A stretch of 64,000 bases of DNA from Bacillus massilinigeriensis (GCF_900117315.1 NZ_LT630337.1:169218-233217); one strand, 5' to 3'; positions 1 through 9,086 are shown, counted from the stretch's first letter. Program-made: numbers and translations. The notes: a model not told the origin generated them from the sequence alone.

Positions 1-2
1 CA

Positions 3-2108
3 GATGTTGCACAAAAACTTGTCGGTCATAATTATTTAATTCAGCACTCTGCGGGATCTGGCAAGACGAACTCGATTTCGTGGCTTGCACACCGTTTGGC
101 GAAGCTACATAACGAGAACAATGAATCAATTTTTAGTAGTGTGATCGTTATTACCGATCGCCGAGTGTTAGATAAGCAATTGCAAGATGCGGTGTATCAG
201 CTGGAGCATAAAGCAGGGATGGTCGAGCCGATTGATAAAGATTCAGAGCAATTGGCACGTGCCATTAATAATGAGACTCGTATTATTATTACGACGCTTC
301 AAAAGTTCCCGTTCATTTTAGAAAAAGTAGCGGGCTTAGAGCGTAAAAAGTATGCGGTCATTATTGATGAAGCGCACTCATCCCAAGGTGGTAAAGCTTC
401 AACTGCATTAACGAATGTATTATCGGATAAAACATTAGAAGCAGCTTATGAGGAAGACCGTATTGCGGAAGAAAACTTAGATGATGTGGACGAAAAAATC
501 GTTGAAGCAATCATGAAAAGTGGTAAGCAAGATAACGTATCTTTCTTTGCGTTTACGGCGACACCAAAGCCAAAGACATTAGAGAAATTCGGTACAGTTG
601 GTGTAGATGGTAAGCCAGTAGCATTCCATCAGTATACAATGCGACAAGCAATTGAAGAAGGTTTTATTTTAGATGTACTTGAAAACTATACGACATATAA
701 AACGTTCTGGAAAATTGCAAAGACAGTAGATGATGATCCAGAGGTATCACAAAAACAAGCAACGAAAAAGCTAGCACAATATGTGTCACTTCATCCACAT
801 AGCATCGCACAAAAAACAGAAATTATTATCGAGCACTATCGCAATTTCGTACAGCGCAAAATTGGTGGCCGTGCAAAGGCAATGGTTGTAACAGCGAGCC
901 GTTTACATGCAGTACGTTACAAAATAGCTTTCGATAAGTATATTAATGAAATGGGCTATGATGATTTAAAAACAGTAGTTGCTTTCTCAGGTACTGTGAA
1001 AGATGGCGGGATTAATTATACCGAGCCAGAAATGAATCAGTTCTCTGAAAAAGAGTTGCCTGAAAAATTTAACTCTGATGAATACAAAGTGTTACTTGTA
1101 GCAGAGAAATATCAAACTGGATTTGATGAGCCACTGTTGCACACAATGTATGTAGACAAGCCGTTAAGCGGTATTAAGGCGGTGCAAACACTATCTCGAT
1201 TAAATCGTACATGCCCTGGTAAAGACGATACATTCGTTTTGGATTTTGTAAATGATCCTGAAGACATAAAAGCGTCTTTCCAGCCTTATTATGAATCCAC
1301 AAGTCTATCAGAAATTTCTGATCCGAATATCCTTTATGATATGCAGGCCGAGCTAGAGCCATATCAAGTATTTACTGAAGAAGAGGTGCAAAAGGTAAAT
1401 GAGCTTGAAGTAACGGGTGGTGTGAAGAAGTCTGCGAAGGCTCAAGCCGAGTTAAATGCGGTTCTCGATAAAGGCGTGGAGCGTTTTAAAAAGCTTTCGG
1501 GAGAAGAACAATTCGCATTTAAACAAGTGGTTACGAAATTTACACGTACGTATGGATTTGTACTACAAGTTGTAACATTTATCGATTTAGATCTACACAA
1601 ACAATATATTTACCTGACGTACTTGTTACGTAAATTGCCACGTGATCGAGGAGATAAGGACCTTTATTTGGCGGATGATGTAGCACTTGAATACTACCGT
1701 AATCAAAAAGTATTTGAAGGCAGCATTGAGCTTGAGAAAACGGGCGGCTACGACTTAGATCCTCAGAAACATGGTGCTGGTGGTGCAGTTGAGGATGAGA
1801 AGGTTCGTTTATCGAGCGTGTTGGATAAGTTAAATGAGCGTTTTGGCACGCAATTCACAGAAACAGATTTCCTTTCTCGTGAGCAAGTGAAAGAAGACAT
1901 GCTAAATGATGAAGATATTCGCCAAAAAGCAAAAAACAACACAAAAGAAAACTTTAAATTCGCCTTTGAAAAATCCTTTATGGACTTCGTTATTGACCGC
2001 ATGAGCAGCAATCAAGAGTTCTTTATGAAGATTTTAGAGAACGATGAGTTTAAGACGTATATTATGGAAGATATGATGAATGAAGTTTATGGAGCTGTGA
2101 ATAGTTAG
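3..2108 (+). CDS. hsdR: Type I restriction enzyme R subunit (HsdR), 5' end outside window
   Basis: ATP-dependent translocase/nuclease subunit of a type I restriction-modification complex; it reels in and cuts unmodified DNA. The frame is open from base 3, so the N-terminal nuclease part lies upstream. Counting the visible residues from base 3: Walker A HSAGSGKT at about 15-22, the DEAH box (IIDEAHSS) at 122-125, a TAT motif III at 185-187, then the second RecA domain (VAEKYQTGFDEP, TLSRLNRT) and the alpha-helical C-terminal domain that docks on the methyltransferase. No hsdM or hsdS is visible; they would have to be upstream of the window. An internal TTG at 96 is not a real start because the Walker A lysine precedes it. 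Family call is firm; sequence specificity cannot be inferred. Confidence 0.93.
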   Translation, partial: DVAQKLVGHNYLIQHSAGSGKTNSISWLAHRLAKLHNENNESIFSSVIVITDRRVLDKQLQDAVYQLEHKAGMVEPIDKDSEQLARAINNETRIIITTLQKFPFILEKVAGLERKKYAVIIDEAHSSQGGKASTALTNVLSDKTLEAAYEEDRIAEENLDDVDEKIVEAIMKSGKQDNVSFFAFTATPKPKTLEKFGTVGVDGKPVAFHQYTMRQAIEEGFILDVLENYTTYKTFWKIAKTVDDDPEVSQKQATKKLAQYVSLHPHSIAQKTEIIIEHYRNFVQRKIGGRAKAMVVTASRLHAVRYKIAFDKYINEMGYDDLKTVVAFSGTVKDGGINYTEPEMNQFSEKELPEKFNSDEYKVLLVAEKYQTGFDEPLLHTMYVDKPLSGIKAVQTLSRLNRTCPGKDDTFVLDFVNDPEDIKASFQPYYESTSLSEISDPNILYDMQAELEPYQVFTEEEVQKVNELEVTGGVKKSAKAQAELNAVLDKGVERFKKLSGEEQFAFKQVVTKFTRTYGFVLQVVTFIDLDLHKQYIYLTYLLRKLPRDRGDKDLYLADDVALEYYRNQKVFEGSIELEKTGGYDLDPQKHGAGGAVEDEKVRLSSVLDKLNERFGTQFTETDFLSREQVKEDMLNDEDIRQKAKNNTKENFKFAFEKSFMDFVIDRMSSNQEFFMKILENDEFKTYIMEDMMNEVYGAVNS

Positions 2109-2155
2109 CTTTTTAGTTTGGACGGAGTTAAGAATTTAATCATTAAAGGTTAGTC

Positions 2156-2326
2156 TTGACTCCGTTACTTACACGAGGAGTTAATGAAAAGGTTGAAAAG
2201 GAATTAGCAGCAAAAGATGTGGAGTTTTACTCAAATAAAGATCGAATGCGAAACTGTTCTCTTGTTTTAAAGAACAAGCAGTATTTTGTTCAGTTTACTT
2301 TTATTAAGGCTCATGGGACTTCTTAA
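2156..2326 (+). CDS. Short orphan ORF or gene remnant after hsdR
   Basis: A 56-residue open frame beginning at TTG and ending at TAA, on the same strand just after hsdR. It is basic and ends in a beta-rich stretch (LVLKNKQYFVQFTFIKAHGTS). No convincing ribosome binding site precedes the TTG, so it may be the tail of a decayed gene. I do not recognise the family. It ends shortly before the bidirectional hairpin at 2401-2429. Confidence 0.25.
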   Translation: MTPLLTRGVNEKVEKELAAKDVEFYSNKDRMRNCSLVLKNKQYFVQFTFIKAHGTS

Positions 2327-2400
2327 TCGAAGGTGGACATTTCAAGGGAAGTGGAAACAGACACTTTAGATGATATGGAAATTGTCTAATATTAAATCAA

Positions 2401-2429
2401 AACAAGGAACCCAATGCGGGTTCCTTGTT
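2401..2429. terminator. Bidirectional hairpin terminator
   Basis: Perfect 12-bp stem (AACAAGGAACCC with its complement) and a 5-nt loop, lying between the plus-strand hsdR region and the minus-strand three-gene unit. Both flanks are A/T rich, so it could end transcripts from both sides. Confidence 0.8.
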
Positions 2430-2455
2430 TACAACCTAGGGAAATATTGCAAGAT

Positions 2456-3190
2456 TTATAAGATCCTCGATTTTAATTCCTTCGTGAAGAAGCTAGTGTC
2501 ATAGAGCGAAAAGACATTTACATTCACAAATCCTCCAACTTTATCAAATATTTCTTCTCCAATATGATAGGAAAAATCAAAGACATTTTTCATTTTTATA
2601 AATGCATCAGCCGCTTCATTCCAAAGAATGTTTGGTTTTTTCAAACGGCTTTTGAAAACAATTTTTGTAAATGAAGTATAATGGCTGCTCATTAATGATC
2701 GGTGGTGAGCATTATCAATTATTGATAATAATATTTCTTGTGAAAAAACGTCAATGTTAACAGGAGCTCCCCACAAGTTACTAAAATACTCTTCCTCATT
2801 TTCTACGAATCCTTTTACAGCGCTAGTTAATGAAGAAATCTCAATATCGGTCATAAGATGAATATTTACGATTGAGTCTTCTATGTCTGCTGGAAGTTTT
2901 GCCACTGCCAAGTATTTCATACTTGATTGACCACTAGATTTTTTAAGGTCTTTAATAAAAGATTGTATTTTAAATTCAGCAGTTTCATAGTCACCCAATT
3001 GCATTCTAAGAGTAAATGTAGCAAGATATCTATCGTCAATGAAATTGGTAAGGGTCAACCTTTTTAGTTGAGTTAACCTTCCTATTGGATTGTTCCTTTC
3101 AAAATACAAGTTTTTGATGTCAGACCGTTTTTTAAAATCATAAATAAAAACTGTAGATCCGCACTCAACTAATTTAGTTTGCTTTTCCAT
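2456..3190 (-). CDS. Hypothetical protein of the Rep/Xis unit
   Basis: 244 residues starting at the ATG at 3190, chosen because GGAGG lies just upstream; longer starts would run further into the preceding gene. I recognise no domain. It is soluble, with Lys-rich and Asp/Glu-rich segments and a central region (LMTDIEISSLTSAVKGFVENEEEYF) predicted by eye to be helical. The gene overlaps the end of the excisionase-like gene by 17 bases, so the three minus-strand genes are probably translated as one coupled operon. Its role is presumably in replication or maintenance of the element, by context only. Confidence 0.7.
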   Translation of the reverse strand: MEKQTKLVECGSTVFIYDFKKRSDIKNLYFERNNPIGRLTQLKRLTLTNFIDDRYLATFTLRMQLGDYETAEFKIQSFIKDLKKSSGQSSMKYLAVAKLPADIEDSIVNIHLMTDIEISSLTSAVKGFVENEEEYFSNLWGAPVNIDVFSQEILLSIIDNAHHRSLMSSHYTSFTKIVFKSRLKKPNILWNEAADAFIKMKNVFDFSYHIGEEIFDKVGGFVNVNVFSLYDTSFFTKELKSRIL

Positions 3191-3377
3191 AAGTTTTGCC
3201 TCCTTCAATCCAATCAATTAAAACCTTCTTCGAAATCTTGATGCGCTTTCCGATTTTAGTTACATGGAAAGACCCTGAATTTACCAATTCATAAGCCTGT
3301 TTTCTGCCAATTCCAAGTATTTCTTGAACGTCTGTAACATTTAAAACATCTGGGTAATTATCGTATGTTTTGTACAT
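3174..3377 (-). CDS. Excisionase-family helix-turn-helix protein
   Basis: 67-residue DNA-binding protein of the MerR-like/excisionase class (HTH_17 type). The sequence reads VLNVTDVQEILGIGRKQAYELVNSG, then KIGKRIKISKKVLIDWIEG, the usual helix-turn-helix followed by a wing. Such proteins act as Xis directionality factors or as regulators next to replication genes of small integrative elements. It overlaps the end of rep by 20 bases and the following gene by 17 bases. No integrase is seen nearby, so it may work as a regulator or be left over from a larger element. Confidence 0.85.
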   Translation of the reverse strand: MYKTYDNYPDVLNVTDVQEILGIGRKQAYELVNSGSFHVTKIGKRIKISKKVLIDWIEGGKTYGKAN

Positions 3378-4131
3378 ATTCCATTAACTCCTTTACATTT
3401 TCAACATAGTAATTTTCATATTTTGTCTCACCAGTAAAAGGTGTTAGGTAGGTTCCACCCTCTAAAAGGGTGGATTTACACTCATCGAGATATTTATAAA
3501 ACTCATCTGGGTTATCAAATTCTAAGATAATTGGTTGTTTTAAACCATGTGAATGAAAGTATCTTTTATGGCCGTTAAGCCTTGGATCAGTGATCCCTTT
3601 TTTTAGATAGAAAGCAATTTTTTCATTTTCAGTTGCTCCGGAAGAAATATTTATCTTGTGCAAAAAGCCATGTTGCCAAAGACCTTGTAATATTTCGTTA
3701 GGAACCTCTGTTAAATTGCAAACAATATGATAATGAATGGCTCCTTTCCGAAACTTATCCTGAAATTCAATTACACCTAAATATTTGAACTTTGGTAATT
3801 GATTCTTCTCTAAATAGTAGGCTAAACGTTTTTTAAAGTCTGCAAATATTTTGTTGCAGCTATTAATGTTCGTGATATCTACTGCTTCTGAGGCGGCAAA
3901 GGTGAGTGTTACAAAAGCATATTTATCTGTAAAGTTGCATTCTAGCAATCTACGAATTTTTCTACGAGCTCGTGTAATGCTGGTCTTAACATTGGTATCG
4001 TAATTTTCACTATTTAGAATTGAATGAGATTTTCGCCCACCTGAAGAGGTTCTTCTAGTAATAGGAGAATTTGTTTGTTTTATGATTTCAACGTATTTGT
4101 TACTAATAACTACTTTAAAATACTTACTCAT
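3358..4131 (-). CDS. HUH-type rolling-circle replication initiator (Rep)
   Basis: 257 residues from the ATG at 4131, which has GGAGG at good spacing; an upstream in-frame ATG lacks one. Motif 1 is FVTLTF (residues 73-78), the metal-binding HUH motif is HYH (133-135, in KGAIHYHIVCNL), and Tyr175 in IAFYLKKG is in the place of the catalytic tyrosine. This layout matches the phage/plasmid replication-associated endonuclease group (REP_ORF2-G2P type), which nicks one strand and stays bound to the 5' end. First gene of a three-gene overlapping unit, so this is probably an integrated small replicon or the replication module of a mobile element. Confidence 0.82.
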   Translation of the reverse strand: MSKYFKVVISNKYVEIIKQTNSPITRRTSSGGRKSHSILNSENYDTNVKTSITRARRKIRRLLECNFTDKYAFVTLTFAASEAVDITNINSCNKIFADFKKRLAYYLEKNQLPKFKYLGVIEFQDKFRKGAIHYHIVCNLTEVPNEILQGLWQHGFLHKINISSGATENEKIAFYLKKGITDPRLNGHKRYFHSHGLKQPIILEFDNPDEFYKYLDECKSTLLEGGTYLTPFTGETKYENYYVENVKELMEYVQNIR

Positions 4132-4484
4132 AATAATTTCCTCCGGTAAATAGAAAAGAATTTTCGTCAAATTAATCACTATTTATCAAGTTAATTTAAT
4201 TAGAATTTCTTTTATGAACTTGTTTACACCGGTGTAGTTTAAAGCTATTAGTTCATGCTTTTATTATATTTTTAATGCTTTCTTGGTGCACCCTGACTCT
4301 CAGTTTATAGCAAAGGGATTGGATTAATCTGAATAGATCCGAGACACTCTCTTAATACTAAACTTAGAATTCTTCGAAATTACTTCTGATTTCTATGAAT
4401 TATTAATGAATGGCATTGAATGTAATGCATGACAGGTATAAATTAGTTGTGTAAAGAGTTAATTATTGGAGATGGGGGATATGT
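4132..4484. other. Intergenic region upstream of rep (possible nick origin)
   Basis: 353 bases, strongly AT rich, between divergent genes. It must hold the rep promoter. A 12-bp perfect palindrome (TACACCGGTGTA) sits at 4225-4236. A rolling-circle double-strand origin would be expected near here or inside rep, but I could not identify a convincing nick-site hairpin. Confidence 0.3.
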
Positions 4485-4679
4485 TTGAATATAACGTTGG
4501 ACTTAAGAATGGGTATTGATTCTATTAGTATTGGATCTGTCGATGATAATGGCAACGTAGAACTTTCAATTCAAACTTTGCTTGGAGATGAGGTGAGCTT
4601 TATACTCAAGCCAGAGGAGCTAGATGATTTTGTTGAAAGGTTGAAATCTATCAATGACTTTAAAGGTGAGCTGGAATAA
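4485..4679 (+). CDS. Small acidic hypothetical protein
   Basis: 64 residues from a TTG start that has GGGGGA about six bases upstream; an ATG at 4481 is out of frame and soon stops. The protein is acidic and beta-rich at the start (MNITLDLRMGIDSISIGSVDDNGNVELSI) with a C-terminal helix (KPEELDDFVERLKSINDF). No family recognised. It is transcribed alone and followed by a strong terminator. Confidence 0.6.
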   Translation: MNITLDLRMGIDSISIGSVDDNGNVELSIQTLLGDEVSFILKPEELDDFVERLKSINDFKGELE

Positions 4680-4774
4680 CTGAAAAATTCCTCTGAATGG
4701 AAAGTATTGATGTACTTCCTAATTTATTGTATATTAAATTTACAAGAAGTGTGGTGGCTCTTCACCATAGTAAA

Positions 4775-4807
4775 CAGACCCCTTATTAATAAGGGGTCTG
4801 TTTTTTT
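4775..4807 (+). terminator. Intrinsic terminator
   Basis: Nine-base perfect stem AGACCCCTT/AAGGGGTCT with a six-base loop, followed by seven Ts. Ends the small gene at 4485-4679. Confidence 0.85.
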
Positions 4808-5067
4808 ATATAAACCAATAGATTTTTCTTGCAAATTTCCATAGTGGATAATGCTAATTAAAAAATCCTGTCAGTTGTTGTGTCATGTTTTATGATGGAA
4901 AGAAAACAAAAAATACAAGAAATGAAAAAACGTATTTTTGTCTCTTTAATATTTCTATTGTTTGTAAATAACTTAGAAAATCAAAGAGTGATTTTCAAAA
5001 AAAACTTTTCAGTAATCATCAGTAAAGAACCGTTTCATAGGACATAGCTCTCAAAATTAGTAGGATA

Positions 5068-6096
5068 TTAAGCAAATAATTTGAGCCATTCAAGTTCTTC
5101 TAGTGAATTAAAGAAAACACTCGAATCGAAAAAGTGAAGATTCTTATTAGTTCCTCTAAACACCACCGTAATTTCATTTATTATATCAGGAGCTTTTTCT
5201 TTATCGTAAATCCCGTATGCGATATCAGTTATATTAGATTCCTTAATAGCATTAATAATATGCATATCACATTCTCTATCAAGGGATTGTCCATAAATTG
5301 TTAAGCCACCGGTTATCCTTTTAAAATTCCTATAGCAATGCATTAAATACTTGTTATTTTCAATTCTTTGAAGTTTTTGCTGCCAAGTTCCTTCGGAAAC
5401 ATAAAGTGGGAAGTGACCCTCTTCATACGTGTTAGTAATAATGTCTAATAATCTAAAAGCTGGATTTTTACCTCTGGTTATTTTTACAACTTCTCCATTC
5501 CTCATATAAAAATGCAATGCACCGTGCAAATAATAAAGCTCAAGAGGGTTTTCAGAAGGGCTGACACCAGCCCCTTTTTCAAACATTATTAGCTCACTTG
5601 CACTGTCATAACCAAAACCATCACTTACTTTTCTGGAACGATTACTAAGTACACTTAATAAAGCCCAATAAGGTAATAAATCATAATTTGTTGTAAAAAT
5701 GGACTTCTTAAATATGTTAAAAGCTAATCTTAGTTGGTGCCCCTTTTGAGGATGAAGTTCTTCGAATTGAGGGTGTACCTCCCTTACTGCATTAATTAAA
5801 GACTGTTTAATCCTATTGTAACTTGCATCAATATTTTTATCTTGTATATTAAATATTCTGTTCGTCAACATAGTGGTATGTAGAGCTCTAAGGATCGTTT
5901 CAAAGTTTTGAGTATCAAACTTTTCAAACATTTGTTGATCTTCTGCTTCAAAAGAATCCTTACATTGTTCATACAAATTGTTATATCTAAATTTCTGGTT
6001 AAAGTGAATGGAAAAGCCATTTCCAAATAATAAATTATCAAGTAGGATATTATTCTTTTTTACTAGTTCGCTATATGTAATTAATTGATCCTCCAT
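5068..6096 (-). CDS. DUF4917 SIR2-like protein
   Basis: 342 residues, probably an NAD-binding Rossmann-type protein related to the SIR2-like families found in phage-defence loci. Visible SIR2-type landmarks: LLFGNGFSI near residues 23-30 (glycine-rich nucleotide loop), IFTTNYDLL at 133-141 and YYLHGALHF at 188-197, in the normal order for this fold. The C-terminal part (LTIYGQSLDRECDMHIINAI) is also typical of DUF4917. Single gene, same strand as the Shedu gene 288 bases upstream and in a segment with hsdR, which suggests a defence role. Whether it hydrolyses NAD is not shown by the sequence. Confidence 0.78.
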   Translation of the reverse strand: MEDQLITYSELVKKNNILLDNLLFGNGFSIHFNQKFRYNNLYEQCKDSFEAEDQQMFEKFDTQNFETILRALHTTMLTNRIFNIQDKNIDASYNRIKQSLINAVREVHPQFEELHPQKGHQLRLAFNIFKKSIFTTNYDLLPYWALLSVLSNRSRKVSDGFGYDSASELIMFEKGAGVSPSENPLELYYLHGALHFYMRNGEVVKITRGKNPAFRLLDIITNTYEEGHFPLYVSEGTWQQKLQRIENNKYLMHCYRNFKRITGGLTIYGQSLDRECDMHIINAIKESNITDIAYGIYDKEKAPDIINEITVVFRGTNKNLHFFDSSVFFNSLEELEWLKLFA

Positions 6097-6384
6097 TTTT
6101 CCTCTCCGAAAAAATATAGTTTTGTACTCATCTTCCTAAGTGGTAGCTAATCATTGATAATAAATCGAATGACTTATATTTTGAGGATTTTCCATTTTTT
6201 ATAGTTCATTTTGTACTATACAGTCAATTTTAGTTTTAGAAAAAAGAATGGATAGGTGCTTAAATGAAATAATATATTGATGGAAACTCTTTGTTTTGAC
6301 TGGAAATCAAAATTATAGTTGATAGTCCCGACTATTAAAAAAGGACATGCTTCCTAACGTTATCCATAAAAAGTGTATTATACA

Positions 6385-7476
6385 TCATTCATCATCATCC
6401 CATTTAAAGTTGGAATCCATATCTTCTCCTTCGCTTATTTCATCCAGTTCTTCATTATCGTGTACAGTAAACAATTCGATCAACCTTTCTCCTTGAAGAA
6501 GAAGTTGATCAAACGTCATTACGGTTATTCCGCTCAATCTATTATTAAGACCATGCAATGCCTTTAACTTTTCCTCATTCCAATCATTAGACCTTCCAAT
6601 TACAATCGTAGCACGGGGGTGGTAAGCAACAACTTCAGGGTGGTCTCGTAAACCGTTAGCAGCTACTTCATTTAATACATCCAGGTATCTATGACATTGA
6701 CCTATTGCCTTAGATACATCAGAGGAAAAATAATAATTCCGGTGCGAATTATCGTACCTCAAAACTTCCATATCTGGTCGTTTTAATTCTATTAAGTCAC
6801 GATACCCAGCAATTACGGTTGGCAAGAGTAAATCAATGTTATCTCCGGGTGCAATTTGTCTAACACTATCCCGAACAATAAACGCATTCCCGAAAGCCCA
6901 ACTATGTTTTTCACACCATATCTGGTAGGTTTGCTCGTCTGTTACATTTCCCTCAAGATTTTGTCTTAGTTCTGCCACAGCACTTCTCAATTCTTGAAGC
7001 CGTATTGATGTTCGGAATGCAGATACTATTTCTGTTCCAATCTCGCTCATTGTTAAATGACGTACAATATCCTTTTTATCTAACATAGAAATTACTGCTT
7101 TTGCAACCACGGAAGGATCTACCCCTGCAACATCAGCAACTCCCTCAGTTACTTTTATAGCTATGTAATCCCCATCTCCATCCTTTTCTGCTACTGCTAA
7201 ATGCTCTTTTAAAGCACGTAATAAATTCCTTGACGCCGCTTCCTTTAAAGAAATTGATTTCTCTTCTATTTCCATCCAATCCAATGGCGGCGGTTGTTTT
7301 CTATAGGTAATAATTTTAATAGCCAGTTCGCTACCAGCACTTCTAGGTATGAAAAAGGGAACGAATGTAATGCGAGTACGACTACTTTCATGTATAATGA
7401 CTGGGTCACTAAACGAGACTGTCCCAGAGGTAGATTTCCTTCTTTGTATAGGAGTTAGTCCGGGTTCATTAGACAA
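6385..7476 (-). CDS. sduA: Shedu-type anti-phage nuclease (SduA, DUF4263)
   Basis: 363 residues. The C-terminal half carries a PD-(D/E)XK nuclease core of the DUF4263 type: NAFIVRDS, then GDNIDLLLP with Asp215, then RDLIELKRP with Glu230 and Lys232, then a downstream helix with Gln260 (SKAIGQCHRYLD). The N-terminal ~180 residues are variable, as in other Shedu proteins, where this part controls the nuclease. Shedu is a single-gene defence system, and this one stands alone with its own upstream region. The extreme C-terminus is very acidic (DEISEGEDMDSNFKWDDDE). Family assignment rests on the nuclease motif pattern; activity is inferred. Confidence 0.85.
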   Translation of the reverse strand: MSNEPGLTPIQRRKSTSGTVSFSDPVIIHESSRTRITFVPFFIPRSAGSELAIKIITYRKQPPPLDWMEIEEKSISLKEAASRNLLRALKEHLAVAEKDGDGDYIAIKVTEGVADVAGVDPSVVAKAVISMLDKKDIVRHLTMSEIGTEIVSAFRTSIRLQELRSAVAELRQNLEGNVTDEQTYQIWCEKHSWAFGNAFIVRDSVRQIAPGDNIDLLLPTVIAGYRDLIELKRPDMEVLRYDNSHRNYYFSSDVSKAIGQCHRYLDVLNEVAANGLRDHPEVVAYHPRATIVIGRSNDWNEEKLKALHGLNNRLSGITVMTFDQLLLQGERLIELFTVHDNEELDEISEGEDMDSNFKWDDDE

Positions 7477-8279
7477 ATTAAGTTCCTCCTTTATAATGCA
7501 TATAAACTCTATTAAACATTATAACAGACTTTTCCATATATATTATTTTAAAATTCTGAAATAAAAAATGCAATTCAACTTAATATGTATAAATATTAGA
7601 ATCTATTATAAGACCTTTTCAAAATGTATATAAAATTAATACCTTGGAGTGAGCACCTTTATCTTTGTGGATTATTAATATTATGACACGACTAATTTCC
7701 TGTATATCCAAAAAATTGTGACCCATAAAATATTGTGGGGACATCTTACGGAAAAATTACAAAATCGTTTCAGTATAGTTGCTGAGCAAAATTTTATAAG
7801 AATTTGTCAATTAAAAAGTGAAAACAAGAAAAAGAAAGAAGTTTCAAAGATATAATTCATAAGGAAATATTGTTTTGAGTAAAATAAATTCTCTTTCTAT
7901 CTAAAGTGGAAAATAAATAAGGTGAACTACTACATCTCAGAGTTAATTACCTACCGTCAGCACTCTACACATGTGGAGTGTGTAGTGTTAATAACTAAAA
8001 AGTAAGGCTTTGAAGGCCTTGAAAACAATATATTTCAGAGGATGTTAATATTAAAAGTAATTCTGTCCTCTGACTTTTGCCCTCGATATGTGTTCATGGG
8101 AACATATCGAGGGTTTATTTTTAGGTAAAAAATGAGCCTATAATTAGATAGGGTTGAGTTGGCAGAATAGATGAAGTTTGTAGAGTAGAGAAGATTGGAT
8201 AAATGCATTTAATTGGTCTACGGAGCGTGGATTATGTTTTAAAGTATATAAGTACATAATAAAGTCGAGGTGAAGACAA
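7477..8279. other. 800-base non-coding stretch before the AAA-VWA operon
   Basis: Very AT-rich and without a convincing gene. It contains an inverted repeat CTACACA/TGTGTAG around 7966-7987 and two hairpins in tandem at 8035-8113 (listed separately). The operon start at 8280 is preceded by a GAGGTGAAG ribosome binding site. The length and the hairpins suggest a regulatory leader or an insertion boundary. Confidence 0.5.
8035..8113 (+). promoter_or_regulatory. Two tandem hairpins, possible leader RNA or terminator
   Basis: Stem 1 pairs TCAGAGGA (8035-8042) with TCCTCTGA (8066-8073). Stem 2 pairs CCCTCGATATGT (from about 8080) with ACATATCGAGGG (to 8113) and is followed by TTTATTTTTA. Stem 2 alone would make a good intrinsic terminator; with stem 1 just upstream the pair could form an attenuator or a small RNA 3' end. 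The next gene starts 167 bases downstream. Confidence 0.5.
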
Positions 8280-8624
8280 ATGGATATTAAAAGAAAAAGA
8301 GAGCTTTTAGAAGCCTATAAAAATAGACATCCTGAAATAGGTGTAATATCTTACCGTTGTAGAGAAACTGGCGAGGTATTTTTGGGTATCTCCAAAGATA
8401 CAAAATCAGACTTTAACAGTAATAATATGAAATTGGCAGCAAACTGGCATCCTAATAAACGATTACAGGAACTTTGGAACAAATATGGCTCGGAAGGCTT
8501 TGAACTATCAGTCATTAAAGTGTTAAAGTATGATGACCCACATGAAGATCATACAGCAGAATTAGAAAGTTTGAGAGAGCAGTGTCTCGCTGATGATCCA
8601 AATGCAAGGAGGATATGGCGATGA
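8280..8624 (+). CDS. GIY-YIG superfamily protein
   Basis: 114 residues with GAGGTGAAG upstream. GVISYRCRETGEVFLGIS at about 20-37 is the strand pattern that holds the GIY and YIG motifs in this superfamily, here degraded to GVI and FLG. The later part (NWHPNKRLQELWNKYGSEGFELSVIKVL) keeps the helix and strand typical of small GIY-YIG proteins. The residues usually needed for cutting are not all evident, so it may bind nucleic acid rather than cut it. First gene of an operon with an unknown protein and an AAA-VWA protein; its end overlaps the next gene. Confidence 0.75.
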   Translation: MDIKRKRELLEAYKNRHPEIGVISYRCRETGEVFLGISKDTKSDFNSNNMKLAANWHPNKRLQELWNKYGSEGFELSVIKVLKYDDPHEDHTAELESLREQCLADDPNARRIWR

Positions 8625-9085
8625 ATGAAAAAGTTGTTATTGTATCAAATGGTTATGACCGTATAGATGGCAGAAATGCCTATCAATCTGACATCAAACG
8701 TTTAACATTAGGTGCTCCTAGATTAGAAGAAAATAAAAAAATGCAGATTGCAGCACAAATTTGGAAAAATAATAAAGATGGGGAATTGATTTTGGCACAG
8801 GAGCTGCCTGTTCATCAAGTATTCGACTTGATGATCTTTTTATTGAGAACATTGATATATTTTAAGGAGGCTTACCGACTCCCCCTTTTATATGACCCGG
8901 AAAAACCTCTCGTGGAACGTGTTGGGGTACAAGGTGATGTGCTACCTATAGAAGTGTGTGTAGACAATCAAAACATCAATGAGGACATCAAGGCATTTGC
9001 CCAGAGTCTGAATGATTTAGGAGAATTAATTGGGGAACGTAGGCGGATACTTAGCCGAATTTTAGAAGAATTGGAGTTTTATTAA
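8621..9085 (+). CDS. Hypothetical protein between GIY-YIG and AAA-VWA genes
   Basis: 154 residues from ATG 8621, which sits 8 bases after AAGGAGGA; an ATG at 8615 is too close to that site. It overlaps the preceding gene by four bases and ends one base before the next start, so it is translationally coupled on both sides. The protein is soluble with predicted strands at the N-terminus (EKVVIVSNGYDRIDG) and helices at the end. I do not recognise a domain. Its fixed place in the operon suggests it is a partner or adaptor for the ATPase. Confidence 0.75.
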   Translation: MNEKVVIVSNGYDRIDGRNAYQSDIKRLTLGAPRLEENKKMQIAAQIWKNNKDGELILAQELPVHQVFDLMIFLLRTLIYFKEAYRLPLLYDPEKPLVERVGVQGDVLPIEVCVDNQNINEDIKAFAQSLNDLGELIGERRRILSRILEELEFY

Positions 9086-9086
9086 T

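Noticed and set aside
4225..4236. 12-bp palindrome as the rolling-circle nick site
   Set aside because: Too short, and no flanking stem or nick consensus was found; left as a note only.
7349..7564. Plus-strand ORF overlapping the Shedu start
   Set aside because: Antisense to the conserved Shedu N-terminus, no ribosome binding site, biased composition of a shadow frame.
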